Source of the DNA: Desulfosudis sp034189195
GTDB taxonomy: Bacteria; Desulfobacterota; Desulfobacteria; Desulfobacterales; Desulfosudaceae
Assembly (NCBI GenBank): GCA_034189195.1
Contig: JAXHVI010000148.1
Coordinates: 1-32,011 of the forward strand
Direction: 5' to 3'
DNA: 32,011 bases
Shown here: positions 14,378 to 24,900 of the stretch, one piece after another
Layout: every line of letters starts with the position of its first letter
Numbering within the stretch: the stretch's first letter is position 1
Notes under the pieces: generated by a model
Database searches by the model: none
Seen by the model: the letters and a program-made list of their open reading frames with translations, nothing else
What the model was told of the DNA's origin: nothing
Position numbers and translations under genes: made by a program

Positions 14378-17300
14378 TCAAGATCGAACGGTATATGCCG
14401 ACACGGATTGTTCCGACCTGGAAACAGACAAGGCCAACTGCCGTTCCAGGCCTGGAAAGGCCCTGCTTTCCGGCATCAGATATCCGTTCTCGCCTTTTTT
14501 AAGTTTTATGTCCGCCGGGGAGAGCGTTTTACCCTGTGTCCGATACAGAAAGACGCGGACGGCGTCTTTAGCCGCGATTCGTTCGCCCAGCCATTGGGCT
14601 GTATCTTTTCCCGCATGTAATTTTTCCTTGTAAACCTGCCGCTCGGAACGATTCAGATAGAGATAACCGATGGCTTTTTGCCATATGGTGCCATTAAGGT
14701 TTTTATAATATGGACTGGTACAGCGCAGCCCCTCTTCCCCGGAACGCGTTTTGCCGGACACGGCGCTTATCATTCGTTGCCGCGGAAACCGCCAGAATCG
14801 GTACAGTTCCATCGGCAAATCAAAACGCCGGTGGGTCCAGCCCGTGATACGGGCCCAGAGACGGCCGTTGTTATGGCTGATCGTCAGGTCGGACCGCACA
14901 AGATGGTCGGAGATGTCCCGAACGCGCATCCGGCACCAAGCCTTTTCACCCGGTCCGGGCGGTTCAGAGAAAAAGCTGATGTCACCTACACCTGCCGGAA
15001 AAGTGATAAACCGCTCGGTCAATGCCTGCTGGGCCCAGTATCCGGTGACCTGGGCACAAGCGTCCATCAGCAGCGGATTGATCAGAAACCCGGATTTATC
15101 GCCGGAGGCGAACAGGCCATGATGATTCGGAGCCCGGAGAAAGGCGATAATCTCATTCTGTCCGGTTCCGGTTAAACCGGCAACGATCTGAAACCGGGGG
15201 CCGTGAGTCATGAACTTTTCATCATACATTGCCCTTGCCCGTTTGGCGGCTTCCGGGGATGCCATGGCACCGGTGAATTTTTCCATTGCCTCCGGTTCGG
15301 TGCCGGCATATTGGTGGTCAAAAATTATCGTTGCCTCGGCTGATGGAGATTGACCGGATGAACGATCGTATAAACTAACGGCGGCTTCACTGGATCCTGT
15401 AGCTCTGGCCTCGGCTTCCAGCCTGACGCCTGTTTCCTCATCCACGACAATCCAACGGCCGGCTTTCATGTTTTTAATGCCCACCGGAATTTTCCCTGGA
15501 AAAAGGAGCGAGGCGGCTTCCGTCATTATTTCCATATTCAAGGTAAGCGGCGTCACGATCAGCGGGGAAAGCCGGCCGTCGATTTCGGATGCATCGCCGC
15601 CAAAGGGATGGTCAAAAAGAAAAATATCGTCGGCCAGATTAATTAAACGTTCTATCCGAACCAGATTTCGCGGTTCCAATAATGTCACCCGGCCAATCAT
15701 AGGGTGGGCGGAATTGTTTGACGCGCCGGCGGCTGAAGCGAAAACCGGGCTGACTCGTCCGGCCAGGGCGATCGTCATTTCTTTTTGAAGTTCCAGGAAT
15801 CGGGACATGGTGTTCATATATTTTTTCATCGTTCCGGCCCTGGGATCATTGACCCGTTCTTTCGATTGTAAAGGATCCGGCATTTCCTTTTGGCGCAACC
15901 GGGTATCCGTCACCCGGGCTTCGGGCGTGGCTGAAGAAGGCACCTTGTTTTCCGGAGGGGCTTTCTCATCGGACGTCAGTCGTTTTTGCCAGGCCGCCAC
16001 CGCAGGATCATCCAGACGTAATTCCGGCAACCCCAGATCCATCTCCACCATGACGGTTTTGTTTTTTGACGGCTCCACGTTTTTTGATTCATCTTTCCTG
16101 CTGACCGATGACTTTTGTGACTCGATCAGTGTATCCAGGGAGACCGGCACGTGCTGGGCCGCGAGCATCCCCAGAAGATGACAGATCTGTGACGTTCCCG
16201 ACCGGCGTCTGCTGTTGGAAACCACCGTCATAAAAGATTGACCGCGCAGGATATCATCGACAAACCCGGATAGATTGTTCCCTGGCCCGACCTCGATAAA
16301 AATCCTGGCGCCGTCCCGGTACATTGTCTCTATGGTTTCCCTGAAACGCAGGGGATTTGTCCAGTAACGCACCATAAGATCGATTATTTCCGACGGCTTT
16401 TCCGGATATCGCGCCGAAGTGACGAGCGAATAGACAGGTGTTTTCGAAGTTGAGATGGAAAGGGATGAGAAGGCCCGCCTGAGGGGATCGGCCTGGTGGA
16501 TAGCCAGGGGCGTATGATGAACCTCCCGGGAAGGCAGCTCGGTGTATAACAGCCGGGCTTGCCTCAGGGCGATCTTAAAGCTGTCCATTTTTCCTGTTTC
16601 CCCCACCACGACCACCTGATGAGGGCAATTGTCATTGGATATGTAGATTTCGCCGGCTGTTTTTTCCAGGATGGGTTTAACTTTATCAAGCCCGGCCGAC
16701 ACCGCCGCCATTGAAGTTTCGGTGACATCGCCCCGATTGGAATATATGGCCGCGATTTCTTCCTGATTGCGGTACAGGTCGTCCTTGTCGAGAATACCCG
16801 AAGCGATCCAGGCGCTGTATTCGCCGGCGCTGTGGCCTACGATCATGTCCGGCGAAATATTGAACCGGCCGAGCAGGTCCTTCATGGCCAGGCTTGAGGA
16901 TAAAATCGCCTGCAAACCGCTGTCCACCTTCCAGAATTCAGCCTCCAGATCTTCAACTTCGGCTTTGGACAGAAGCGTGGCCGGAAAAATAAACTGGGTG
17001 GGTAAAAAACGGCTTTTCCGGACGCGCCCGGCGATCGTGGCGTTCAGAACGTCAAAGGCGGCTCTGATAAAGGGAAAATGAAGACACAGATCCATCATCA
17101 TGTTGCTATAGGCGGCTCCCTCCCCGGGAAACATGAAGGCCACCTTGCCGGTTTTGCCCAGCGGGGAACCGAAGAAATAAATACCTTTGATTTCTTTGAT
17201 TTTTTGCAGGCCGGGCTTCTGCAGCCCGGCGGCGGCATATTCAAGTTTCCGGAGAAGGTCATCTGGCGATTCGGCGACAATGGCCAGCCGCTGTTCGTCC

Positions 17301-18967
17301 GGACGATATGACCGCAGCGATGAGTGAGACAACGCCATGAAATCCAACGCCGAATTGCCCTTGACTGATCGGATAAGGTTTTCGCAGCCCTTCACCAGTC
17401 CTGCCCGGGATACATCGGTCAGAAGGAATAAGGCGGAATCCCAGGCCGGACCGCACGATGGATTAACATGCTGGCTCTGCGTCGACAATGTACCGGGCAT
17501 GGTAACGGGACTAACCCCGGCAGCATCGACCGGGGTCTCATATTCTTCAAGCACCACGTGGGCATTGACGCCCCCGAAGCCGAAGGCGTTGACGCCGGCT
17601 CTGCGGGGAACATGATTATCGGTCCGGAACCATGGCCTGGTTTCCGTATTGATATAAAAAGGAGTTTTCTCCAATTCAAATTTCGGGCTGGGCGTATCAC
17701 AGTGCAGGGTCGGCGGCAGAACTTTGTGGTACAGGGAAAGAGCAGCCTTGATCAGGCTTGCGATTCCGGCCGCCGGCATGGCATGTCCGATCATGGACTT
17801 TACCGATCCCAGAGCGCAGTGCCGGGCCGCGTTATTTCTTCTCCTCCCGAACACGGCTGTCAGAGATTGGATTTCCGCCAAGTCTCCTACCGTGGTGGCC
17901 GTTCCGTGGGCTTCGATCAGACCGATCGTGGCGGGAGAAACGGCCGCCGAACGATACGCGCGTTCAAGCGCCAGTATTTCTCCTTCAACCCGTGGAGCGG
18001 CGACGCTTATTCCTCTCCCGTCGCCGGAAGTCCCGATTCCCCGGATTACCGCATAAATTCTGTTGCCATCTCTTTTTGCGTCCGAAGTCCGTTTCAATAC
18101 CACGATACCGACACCTTCTCCCGGCAACATGCCGTCCGCTTTTTCATCAAAGGGCCGAATCTCATCCTGATGCGACATGGCGCCCAGGGTGCAAAAAACA
18201 TTCAGGAAAGGAATATTGTTAAAAAGATGGACCCCTCCCGCCAGCGCAAGATCGCTTCGTCCGGACAAGAGGAAAGAGACGGCGGCGTCCACCGCATACA
18301 GGGAAGAAGCGCAGGCGGCGTCAATAATATAGTTGGGTCCCATCAAGTCCAGCCTGTTGGCCACGCGGCTGGCGGTGATGTTGGGCATGACCGACGGCGC
18401 GGTTTCGGCCTCAAAGGGCTTCAAGGATGCTTTTAAATTTTCCTTCAGTTCGGCAATGGCATCGGCCGGTAATTCAGGATGCATCCGGGCCACCAGCCGG
18501 ACGGTCTGATCCGCGATGAACGTACGCTGAAGCAGATTAAACGCTCCGGCGCTGAGGTAACTGCCGCGTCCCAGCATGAAGACCGTACTTTTACGAGCCG
18601 GATCGCCGGACTCGATCCCGGCATCGCGCATGGCATCGACCGCAGTTTTTAAGACCAGAAACTGATCGGGCTCCCCACCCGTCACCGCTTTCGGCATGAT
18701 GCCGAATTCGGCCGGATTGAACCGGAACGGGGATTCCAGGTATCCGCCCCGCTTAGAGTATATTTTATCTCTGTCTTCAAACCGCCGGTCATAAAAACGG
18801 CTCGGGTCAAATCTTTCCGGCGGTGCGTCGGTTACAGCGTCTACCTTGCGCACGATATTCCGCCAGAAGGCATTAATATCCGGGGCCTTGGGAAAAGAAC
18901 AGGCCATGCCGACAATGGCAATGGTCTCGCGGGAACCATGTCGACTTCTATGAAAATCTGAATCCAT
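14378..18967 (-). CDS. Iterative type I PKS/fatty-acid synthase: KS-AT-DH with a partial PPTase-like tail
   Basis: This protein has 1529 aa. KS, about 14-476: DAACASSLYAVDAA with Cys219, EAHGTAT with His354, GHAMPAAG with His395. AT, about 608-930: FMFPGEGAAY, GHSAGEYSAW with Ser712, the His pair at 817-818, IEVGPGNNLSGF. Linker with FLELQKEM near 1057. DH, about 1110-1380: LFDHPFGGDASEIDGRLSP with His1120-xxx-Gly, LTLNMEIMTEAASLLFPG, and LLMDACAQVTGYW with Asp1302. This DH type is that of heterocyst-glycolipid and enediyne-like synthases. The tail (about 1430-1529) contains WLGERIAAKDAVR and SVSRSEQSVSAYTV, which look like the first half of a Sfp-type PPTase; the GxDxE and WxxKEA half is absent. 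No ACP or KR is present, so it must work with the first synthase and the free ACP. The start lies 6 bases after the previous stop and has no Shine-Dalgarno. Confidence 0.9.
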   Translation of the reverse strand: MDSDFHRSRHGSRETIAIVGMACSFPKAPDINAFWRNIVRKVDAVTDAPPERFDPSRFYDRRFEDRDKIYSKRGGYLESPFRFNPAEFGIMPKAVTGGEPDQFLVLKTAVDAMRDAGIESGDPARKSTVFMLGRGSYLSAGAFNLLQRTFIADQTVRLVARMHPELPADAIAELKENLKASLKPFEAETAPSVMPNITASRVANRLDLMGPNYIIDAACASSLYAVDAAVSFLLSGRSDLALAGGVHLFNNIPFLNVFCTLGAMSHQDEIRPFDEKADGMLPGEGVGIVVLKRTSDAKRDGNRIYAVIRGIGTSGDGRGISVAAPRVEGEILALERAYRSAAVSPATIGLIEAHGTATTVGDLAEIQSLTAVFGRRRNNAARHCALGSVKSMIGHAMPAAGIASLIKAALSLYHKVLPPTLHCDTPSPKFELEKTPFYINTETRPWFRTDNHVPRRAGVNAFGFGGVNAHVVLEEYETPVDAAGVSPVTMPGTLSTQSQHVNPSCGPAWDSALFLLTDVSRAGLVKGCENLIRSVKGNSALDFMALSHSSLRSYRPDEQRLAIVAESPDDLLRKLEYAAAGLQKPGLQKIKEIKGIYFFGSPLGKTGKVAFMFPGEGAAYSNMMMDLCLHFPFIRAAFDVLNATIAGRVRKSRFLPTQFIFPATLLSKAEVEDLEAEFWKVDSGLQAILSSSLAMKDLLGRFNISPDMIVGHSAGEYSAWIASGILDKDDLYRNQEEIAAIYSNRGDVTETSMAAVSAGLDKVKPILEKTAGEIYISNDNCPHQVVVVGETGKMDSFKIALRQARLLYTELPSREVHHTPLAIHQADPLRRAFSSLSISTSKTPVYSLVTSARYPEKPSEIIDLMVRYWTNPLRFRETIETMYRDGARIFIEVGPGNNLSGFVDDILRGQSFMTVVSNSRRRSGTSQICHLLGMLAAQHVPVSLDTLIESQKSSVSRKDESKNVEPSKNKTVMVEMDLGLPELRLDDPAVAAWQKRLTSDEKAPPENKVPSSATPEARVTDTRLRQKEMPDPLQSKERVNDPRAGTMKKYMNTMSRFLELQKEMTIALAGRVSPVFASAAGASNNSAHPMIGRVTLLEPRNLVRIERLINLADDIFLFDHPFGGDASEIDGRLSPLIVTPLTLNMEIMTEAASLLFPGKIPVGIKNMKAGRWIVVDEETGVRLEAEARATGSSEAAVSLYDRSSGQSPSAEATIIFDHQYAGTEPEAMEKFTGAMASPEAAKRARAMYDEKFMTHGPRFQIVAGLTGTGQNEIIAFLRAPNHHGLFASGDKSGFLINPLLMDACAQVTGYWAQQALTERFITFPAGVGDISFFSEPPGPGEKAWCRMRVRDISDHLVRSDLTISHNNGRLWARITGWTHRRFDLPMELYRFWRFPRQRMISAVSGKTRSGEEGLRCTSPYYKNLNGTIWQKAIGYLYLNRSERQVYKEKLHAGKDTAQWLGERIAAKDAVRVFLYRTQGKTLSPADIKLKKGENGYLMPESRAFPGLERQLALSVSRSEQSVSAYTVRS

Positions 18968-18973
18968 ATTTTT

Positions 18974-21900
18974 TTATTGTTTTTCCGTCAGGCGGTTCAA
19001 CGATTGGCTGCCGATGATATCCAGCCCTTCCATGATGCCGGCCAATATTCCGTCGGATGTGGTGAAAAAAAGGTCCGCTGATTTAAGGCCGCCATTCTCG
19101 GGTACCTGGACATGAACTTCGCAACGCATGTGACCGCCGTTTTCAGGAACGTCAAAGCGGGTATATTTTCCAAACTTGGTGGGCAGGGGGGTCGCGTTCA
19201 TCTGATTCCTCATCCACAGCGCGACAAGTTGCAATCCGCTGTCGATAACCAGCGGATCAATCAGCCAGTCGGAATCCCCACAGTCCGCTGCTCTCCCAAG
19301 ATATGAATCCGGTCGGGATGTCTTCAGCCGGCCGATGATGCCGTCTTTGCCGATGGTCTCGACATGCTGGATCCCCTGCCAGAGGGGGCCGTGAAACAAG
19401 TGCTTTTCATAAGCCTCGGTAACGGATAATAAAAAAGGGCTCGATTCGTTAAGCTCCAGTGATGTATGAGGACAAGGCGCCGGTCTTCCCCTGACCAGTT
19501 CAGCGTCGGCCCGGTAATAGAGGCGGTTTTTGTTTCGGCCGTCCCGGATTCGAAGATTCAGTCTTATCCGTTCATCATTTTTTACCTCAGGGTTAATCGC
19601 GATATTGATATATTCAAGGCCGTTGTTCAACACGATACCCTTGAGTACATGAAAATTATCGAAAGTCTTCAAATAATAGTCTGGATAACGATAGGCCGCG
19701 GCTTCTGCCATTATTTCCATGGCCATGGCCATGGGGAGGACCGGATGACCATCCAGTTTATGATCTTGCAGATAATGATCGTAATGAATATCCAGCCGCC
19801 GGACCACTTCCAGGTCTCCATCCCGTGAGGGATAAAAATTCGAGTTGTACGAAAGCAACGGCAGCCCGGCGGTTCGACTGGCGGGGGTCAGGGCTTTTTT
19901 CCGATCATCCCATCCGCTATAGACCACTTCGGTGGCGGCCTTGGGACCATACAGGATTTCGTCAACGAAAAGATTGGCGCCCGTATCCCTGGGAATCAGC
20001 GAGATGCCGGCGGCGTTGAATTTTTGCCGAAGGCCTTCCGATACCATGCCACGGCTTTCCCAGGGCCCCCAGATAAAAGAGATCACCCGGCCGGGCCAGC
20101 ATTTGTTCAGATAAAGGGCGGTTTTGCTGTAAACCTCGTTGGCCGCTCCATAGTCGGTTTGACCGGCGTTGCCGAATCGCCCGGCCACAGATGAAAAAAG
20201 CGCCAGGAAACGAAGCGTGCCGGGGCGCAGTGCCTTGGCCAGAACAAACAGGCTGTCCGCCTTGGTATCAAATACCCGGTCAAAGGATTCCGCATCCTTG
20301 TCCTTGACCATTTTGTCTTCGATGCGCCCTGCCCCGTGGATGACGCCGTCGATTCGTCCGTACTTTTCGTAAATGGATTCTATCAGTCCGGAAAAACCTT
20401 CGGCATCCGTGACATCGGCCTGCAGATAGGATGCTTGAGCGCCGGTTTCCCGCAGTTTTTTTAAGGTATCACGTATTTCGCGCTGGGCCATCAAACGGTT
20501 GTACGCGTTTTCCAGATCCATTGGCCTGATTTTTTCTTCCCGGGATCTCAATTCCTTGGCCAGCACAGCCTTGAGTTGTTTTTCATCCTCGATGCCGGCC
20601 GTTTGCGTGGATTCTTTTTCCACCAGCGGTGTCCGGCCGACCAGTAGCATGATCGGCTGAAAACGCCTGGCCATCTCAAGGGCGACGGCCGACGTGATGC
20701 CGCGGGCGCCTCCGGTAATCAGAAGGCGGGAGTCGGCGTCAATCGGAATTTCCGGTCGCTCCTTTGGTTCCAGGGGCGATTCGACAATATCCAGCACCTG
20801 CCGGATGCCGCTCTGGTATCCCACTTCAATATCCGTCGACGGGGTCAGCAATTCGTTGGTAATCTGGGTTGCTATCGTTTCCGGCGTGTCTTTAGGGTCG
20901 TTGTCCACCACCCGCATATTGATCCCGGGCATTTCTTCGGCCAGGGATTTTAAAAAGCCGCATACGCCTCCGGCTATGGGGGAAAACTCCGGTTTGTCTG
21001 ATTGTGATGCCGCGGCAATGCTGGCAAAAGTGCCCCCCATGGACGTGGCCGCTACGATGGCGGCAGCGCCGTCCGGTGCCGCCGTCAGGTCCTCCGTCAG
21101 CAATTTCGTGAGACAGAACAGACTTTTAACGATCACGGCGGTTTCCGACTTCCACACCTCAAGATCAGGGGGCAGGACCTTCCTTCCGGAGGCCAGTGAA
21201 GTAAGATGAAGCAGGGCGGAGATCGGCCCGTGAGCTTGCCTGATATCGTTTACGATGACGGCGAGCCGATCAAAATTTTTGAAATCCACCTCATACCTGT
21301 TCGTTTCGTTTCCCTTATTGTCAACAGCGTCCGACGCGGCCTGATGCCTGAGAACGACCACCTTCCGGTCCAATGATTCCAGTCTTGAGACAACCGCCGC
21401 TGCCAGCGGATCTCCCGGAATCACTGTAACCAGAATGGTTTTGTCTCCGGAGAGATTTTCCGGGCTCATAATCAGTTCGCGCTCTTTAGCCTGAAGAGAA
21501 AATCGCCGGATGGGTGCCGTTTCGCCTGAAACAAGGCGCTCCCCGGCGGATGAACTCCCGGAAATCTCTTTTTCCGCCGCGTTTTGTCCTGATCTGCCTT
21601 TACCGGTCGGGGTCGACCGCAAAACATGAACCATCCAGTCCGTCAGATCGCCGAGACACGCCGGCTTGTCAGGTAACTGCCGCCCGGCTGCCGCCCCCAG
21701 GCCCGGTATGTCGGTATCCAAAGCCGTTATCAAATCTTTTACGACCTGTTCTGTTACGGCGCTATCCATATTCAAATCAGCCTGAAGCTTCATGTCCGGC
21801 TCCAGCGTCTCCGCCGGATAGCCCGTGTGTTTTTCCACGATTTGATGCAACCGTCTGTCTATCGCCTGACGAGACAAGGCAGTTGCGTCCGGAAGGGCGG

Positions 21901-24900
21901 AGTCATCGCCAACGGCTTCCTTTTCCCCAGGCAGGACCATCTGGGCGGTCTTTGAATTCGACTGATGCTCCATTGTCGCGGCCGTTTTTTTGATCGCGGT
22001 TTCCAGGCCGACAACGATATCGTTCAGCGTTACGCTTTCAGCCAGCTTTTCTCTGTCGGCATCCGACAGGGTTACATGGAATTTTTCCAGTTTAGACTCG
22101 AAATACGTCAATATCTCCATGCGTTTGATGGAATCTATGCCCAGGTCTGCCTCAATCTCCTGGTTCGGCTCCAGCATATCGGTCGGATAACCGCTTAAAT
22201 CGCTCACGACATCCATCAACATGGCGGCTATATCAAGAGACGATGTTAAGCCGGCCGGTGTTTGCGCTTCAAGCGTGTCGAAGGTCGACGGCCGATTCTC
22301 CGCAGCTGGCGCCCGCGTATTTCCTACGGCTTCCCGCAGGTTGTTAATAAGATCCTCCAGGGTCAGGCTTTCTATAAGTCTTTCCGTCTTGTTTTCCGGA
22401 ACTTTAATATTAATTTTATGAAGCGCCGTTTCCAGTTCCTCCATGACCTGCATGCGCTTGATGGAATCTATGCCCAGGTCTGCCTCAATCTCCTGGTTCG
22501 GCTCCAGCATATCAACCGGGTATCCGGTACATTCACTTACGATATTCAGAATAATCGTCTTAAGATCTATCGTGTTTTCTTTTTTGTCCGGGGCAGTGAT
22601 GCTCTTTTCCGAAGCATGCGGCATATCAGGCGGTTGTTGAAAGTCCGGTGTACCGGCCAGTTGAACGGCCGGCTTTTCCATGGCTTTCCCCATAACTCCG
22701 GCAAGGCCGTCCATAACCTGCAAGGCCGCTTCCGGCAAAGTTGTTTCCATCGTTGACAACCGTTCGTAAGTTTGTATTTCCTGGGGTGGTTGAAGATCCG
22801 GAGCCGCCCCCAGGCCTCTCAGATAGGCAGTCATAACGGCCTTCTGGGTATCCAGGAACTGGCTCATTAAATCCTGGAACCTGACAATGACCGTATCATC
22901 CACAGCCGCCTGATTCGTTTGAATACCCATAATCGTTGACTGTTTCTGCTGATTGTGTAACGATGCCATTGCTTCTCCGTCAGATTGAAAAGAATTGACC
23001 TTGTCATAAAAGCCCCCGGCATTTGAAATGTTCTCAGCCGGCGCCTTCACCGGAGCATCTTTAAAACATATCGGCCGCGGAATGACAGTTTGCGGCCCCG
23101 GTTGATTCGCAGGCCTTATTTTTCCATTGCCGATGATATAGGCGGTCCTGGATGGGGGAAAAGCGGCTTCAGCTTTCAGGTTTTCCATATCTATGAGACT
23201 GCAAGAACGTCCCGTGTATAATCGTTCAAGCTTCAAATCACAACCCGACACAGCCAGAACGGCCAGGGCGTGTTGCAGCCCCGTCAGGTCCGACAGCCCT
23301 TTCTTGTTTGTTGCCACGGCCTGATGCGGCTTCCCCTCAAGAATCGTGCCGATTAAATTCGTCAAAACACTACCGGCTCCGACCTCGACGAAAATCCGCG
23401 CGCCGGCGGCGTACATGGCCTCAATCTCATCTGTAAAACGGACCGGACTGATCAGCTGTTGAACCAGCAGTTGCCTGAGGTCATGCCCATCCATGGGAAA
23501 ACAGGTTGCGGTCGTGTTGGAATATACCGGGAGGCGTGGTGTTCGAAGATCAAACTCGTCAAGGCAGGCATTCAACCTGGATCGCGCTCCATCGACAATG
23601 GGACTGTGAAACGCGCAGGATACGGGTATTTCTTTTGACGCGATTTCTTTTTCTTTGAGGCGATGCATGGCCGCCCGGACACCTGATCGGGTACCGCTTA
23701 TGACCGTTTGAACCGGAGAATTCAGGTTGGCGATCCATACACCGTCAATATCCTGCAGTAAGGGTACGACATCGTCCTCCGTCGCTTTTACCGCCGCCAT
23801 GATGCCCGGTTCCGGAGCCGCCGATTCCAGAATGAACCGCCCCCGGGCTTCCGAAATCAGGGCCAGCGCCTCCTCTCCGAAAACACCGGCTGAAAAAAGG
23901 GCGGGATACTCTCCGTAACTATGCCCGGCAAACATGTCCGGGGCCGCCCCCAGAAACGTCAATAGCTCGAACATGGCTGCATCCACCACGCCCATGGCCG
24001 CCTGGGCCACATTGGTCCGGGTAAGGACTTCCCCGTTTTTTTTCTTTTCCGTTTCAGAAAAAGAGACCGGTGGATGTATCAACCGGCTCAGGCCGGATGG
24101 AAACAATTCCCTGAGATGGCTGTCAAAGCGTTCAAAAACCTTTCTTACCAGAGGGAAAGCCAGGCACAGGTCATTAAGCATCCCGGTGTATTGAGATCCC
24201 TGGCCGGGGTAGACAAAGGCGATTTTACCCGCCTCCGCTCTTGGTATCCGGCTGAAAAAAACCCCTGATGTTTCCCGGGCTTCCTTTTTATCCCCGCTGA
24301 GCATCGCCCGGGCGATTCGCAGCTTTTTTTTCAAATCATCGGCCGACGAGGCCACGATGGCCAGACGAACCGAATTCCCCGCTGATTTCTTCATGGCCAG
24401 CGTGTAGGCTAGATCTTTTAAAAAAGAACCCGGGGAAGACCACGATAGATCTTCAATCGATTGAAGCCGGGCGGATACTTCCGTAGTTGAAGAGCCCGTA
24501 AAGATCAAGAGTTCCGTATCCCATTCCGCCAGGGAAGACAGCGACTCCCGCTGGTCTGTTTTGCCGTTATACTCTTCCAGCACGGCATGAAAATTGACGC
24601 CCCCGAATCCGAAGGCGTTTACCCCGGCTCTTCTCGGGTGGCTATCGGGAGCGAACCAGGACCTGGCACGGGCATTGAGATAAAGGGGGTTGTTTTCACC
24701 ATCCAAATCGGGTATCGGTTTTCTAATACCGGCGGTGGGCGGCAATGTTTTGTAATAGAGTGCCAGAACGGCTTTGATAAGGGAGGCGATCCCCGCGGCG
24801 CACTTGGCATGACCGATCATGGACTTGACTGATCCCACACCGCACGACTTGCCCGGCATTCCGGCCCGGGAAAAAAATGAACGAAGGGCAGCCGCTTCGG

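Noticed and set aside
17468..18436. 322-codon + strand frame opposite the KS of the second synthase
   Set aside because: The - strand frame carries complete KS motifs; the + frame has no recognisable domain.
22119..22513. CRISPR-like direct repeats
   Set aside because: Only two copies, inside a coding region, and they encode ACP active sites.
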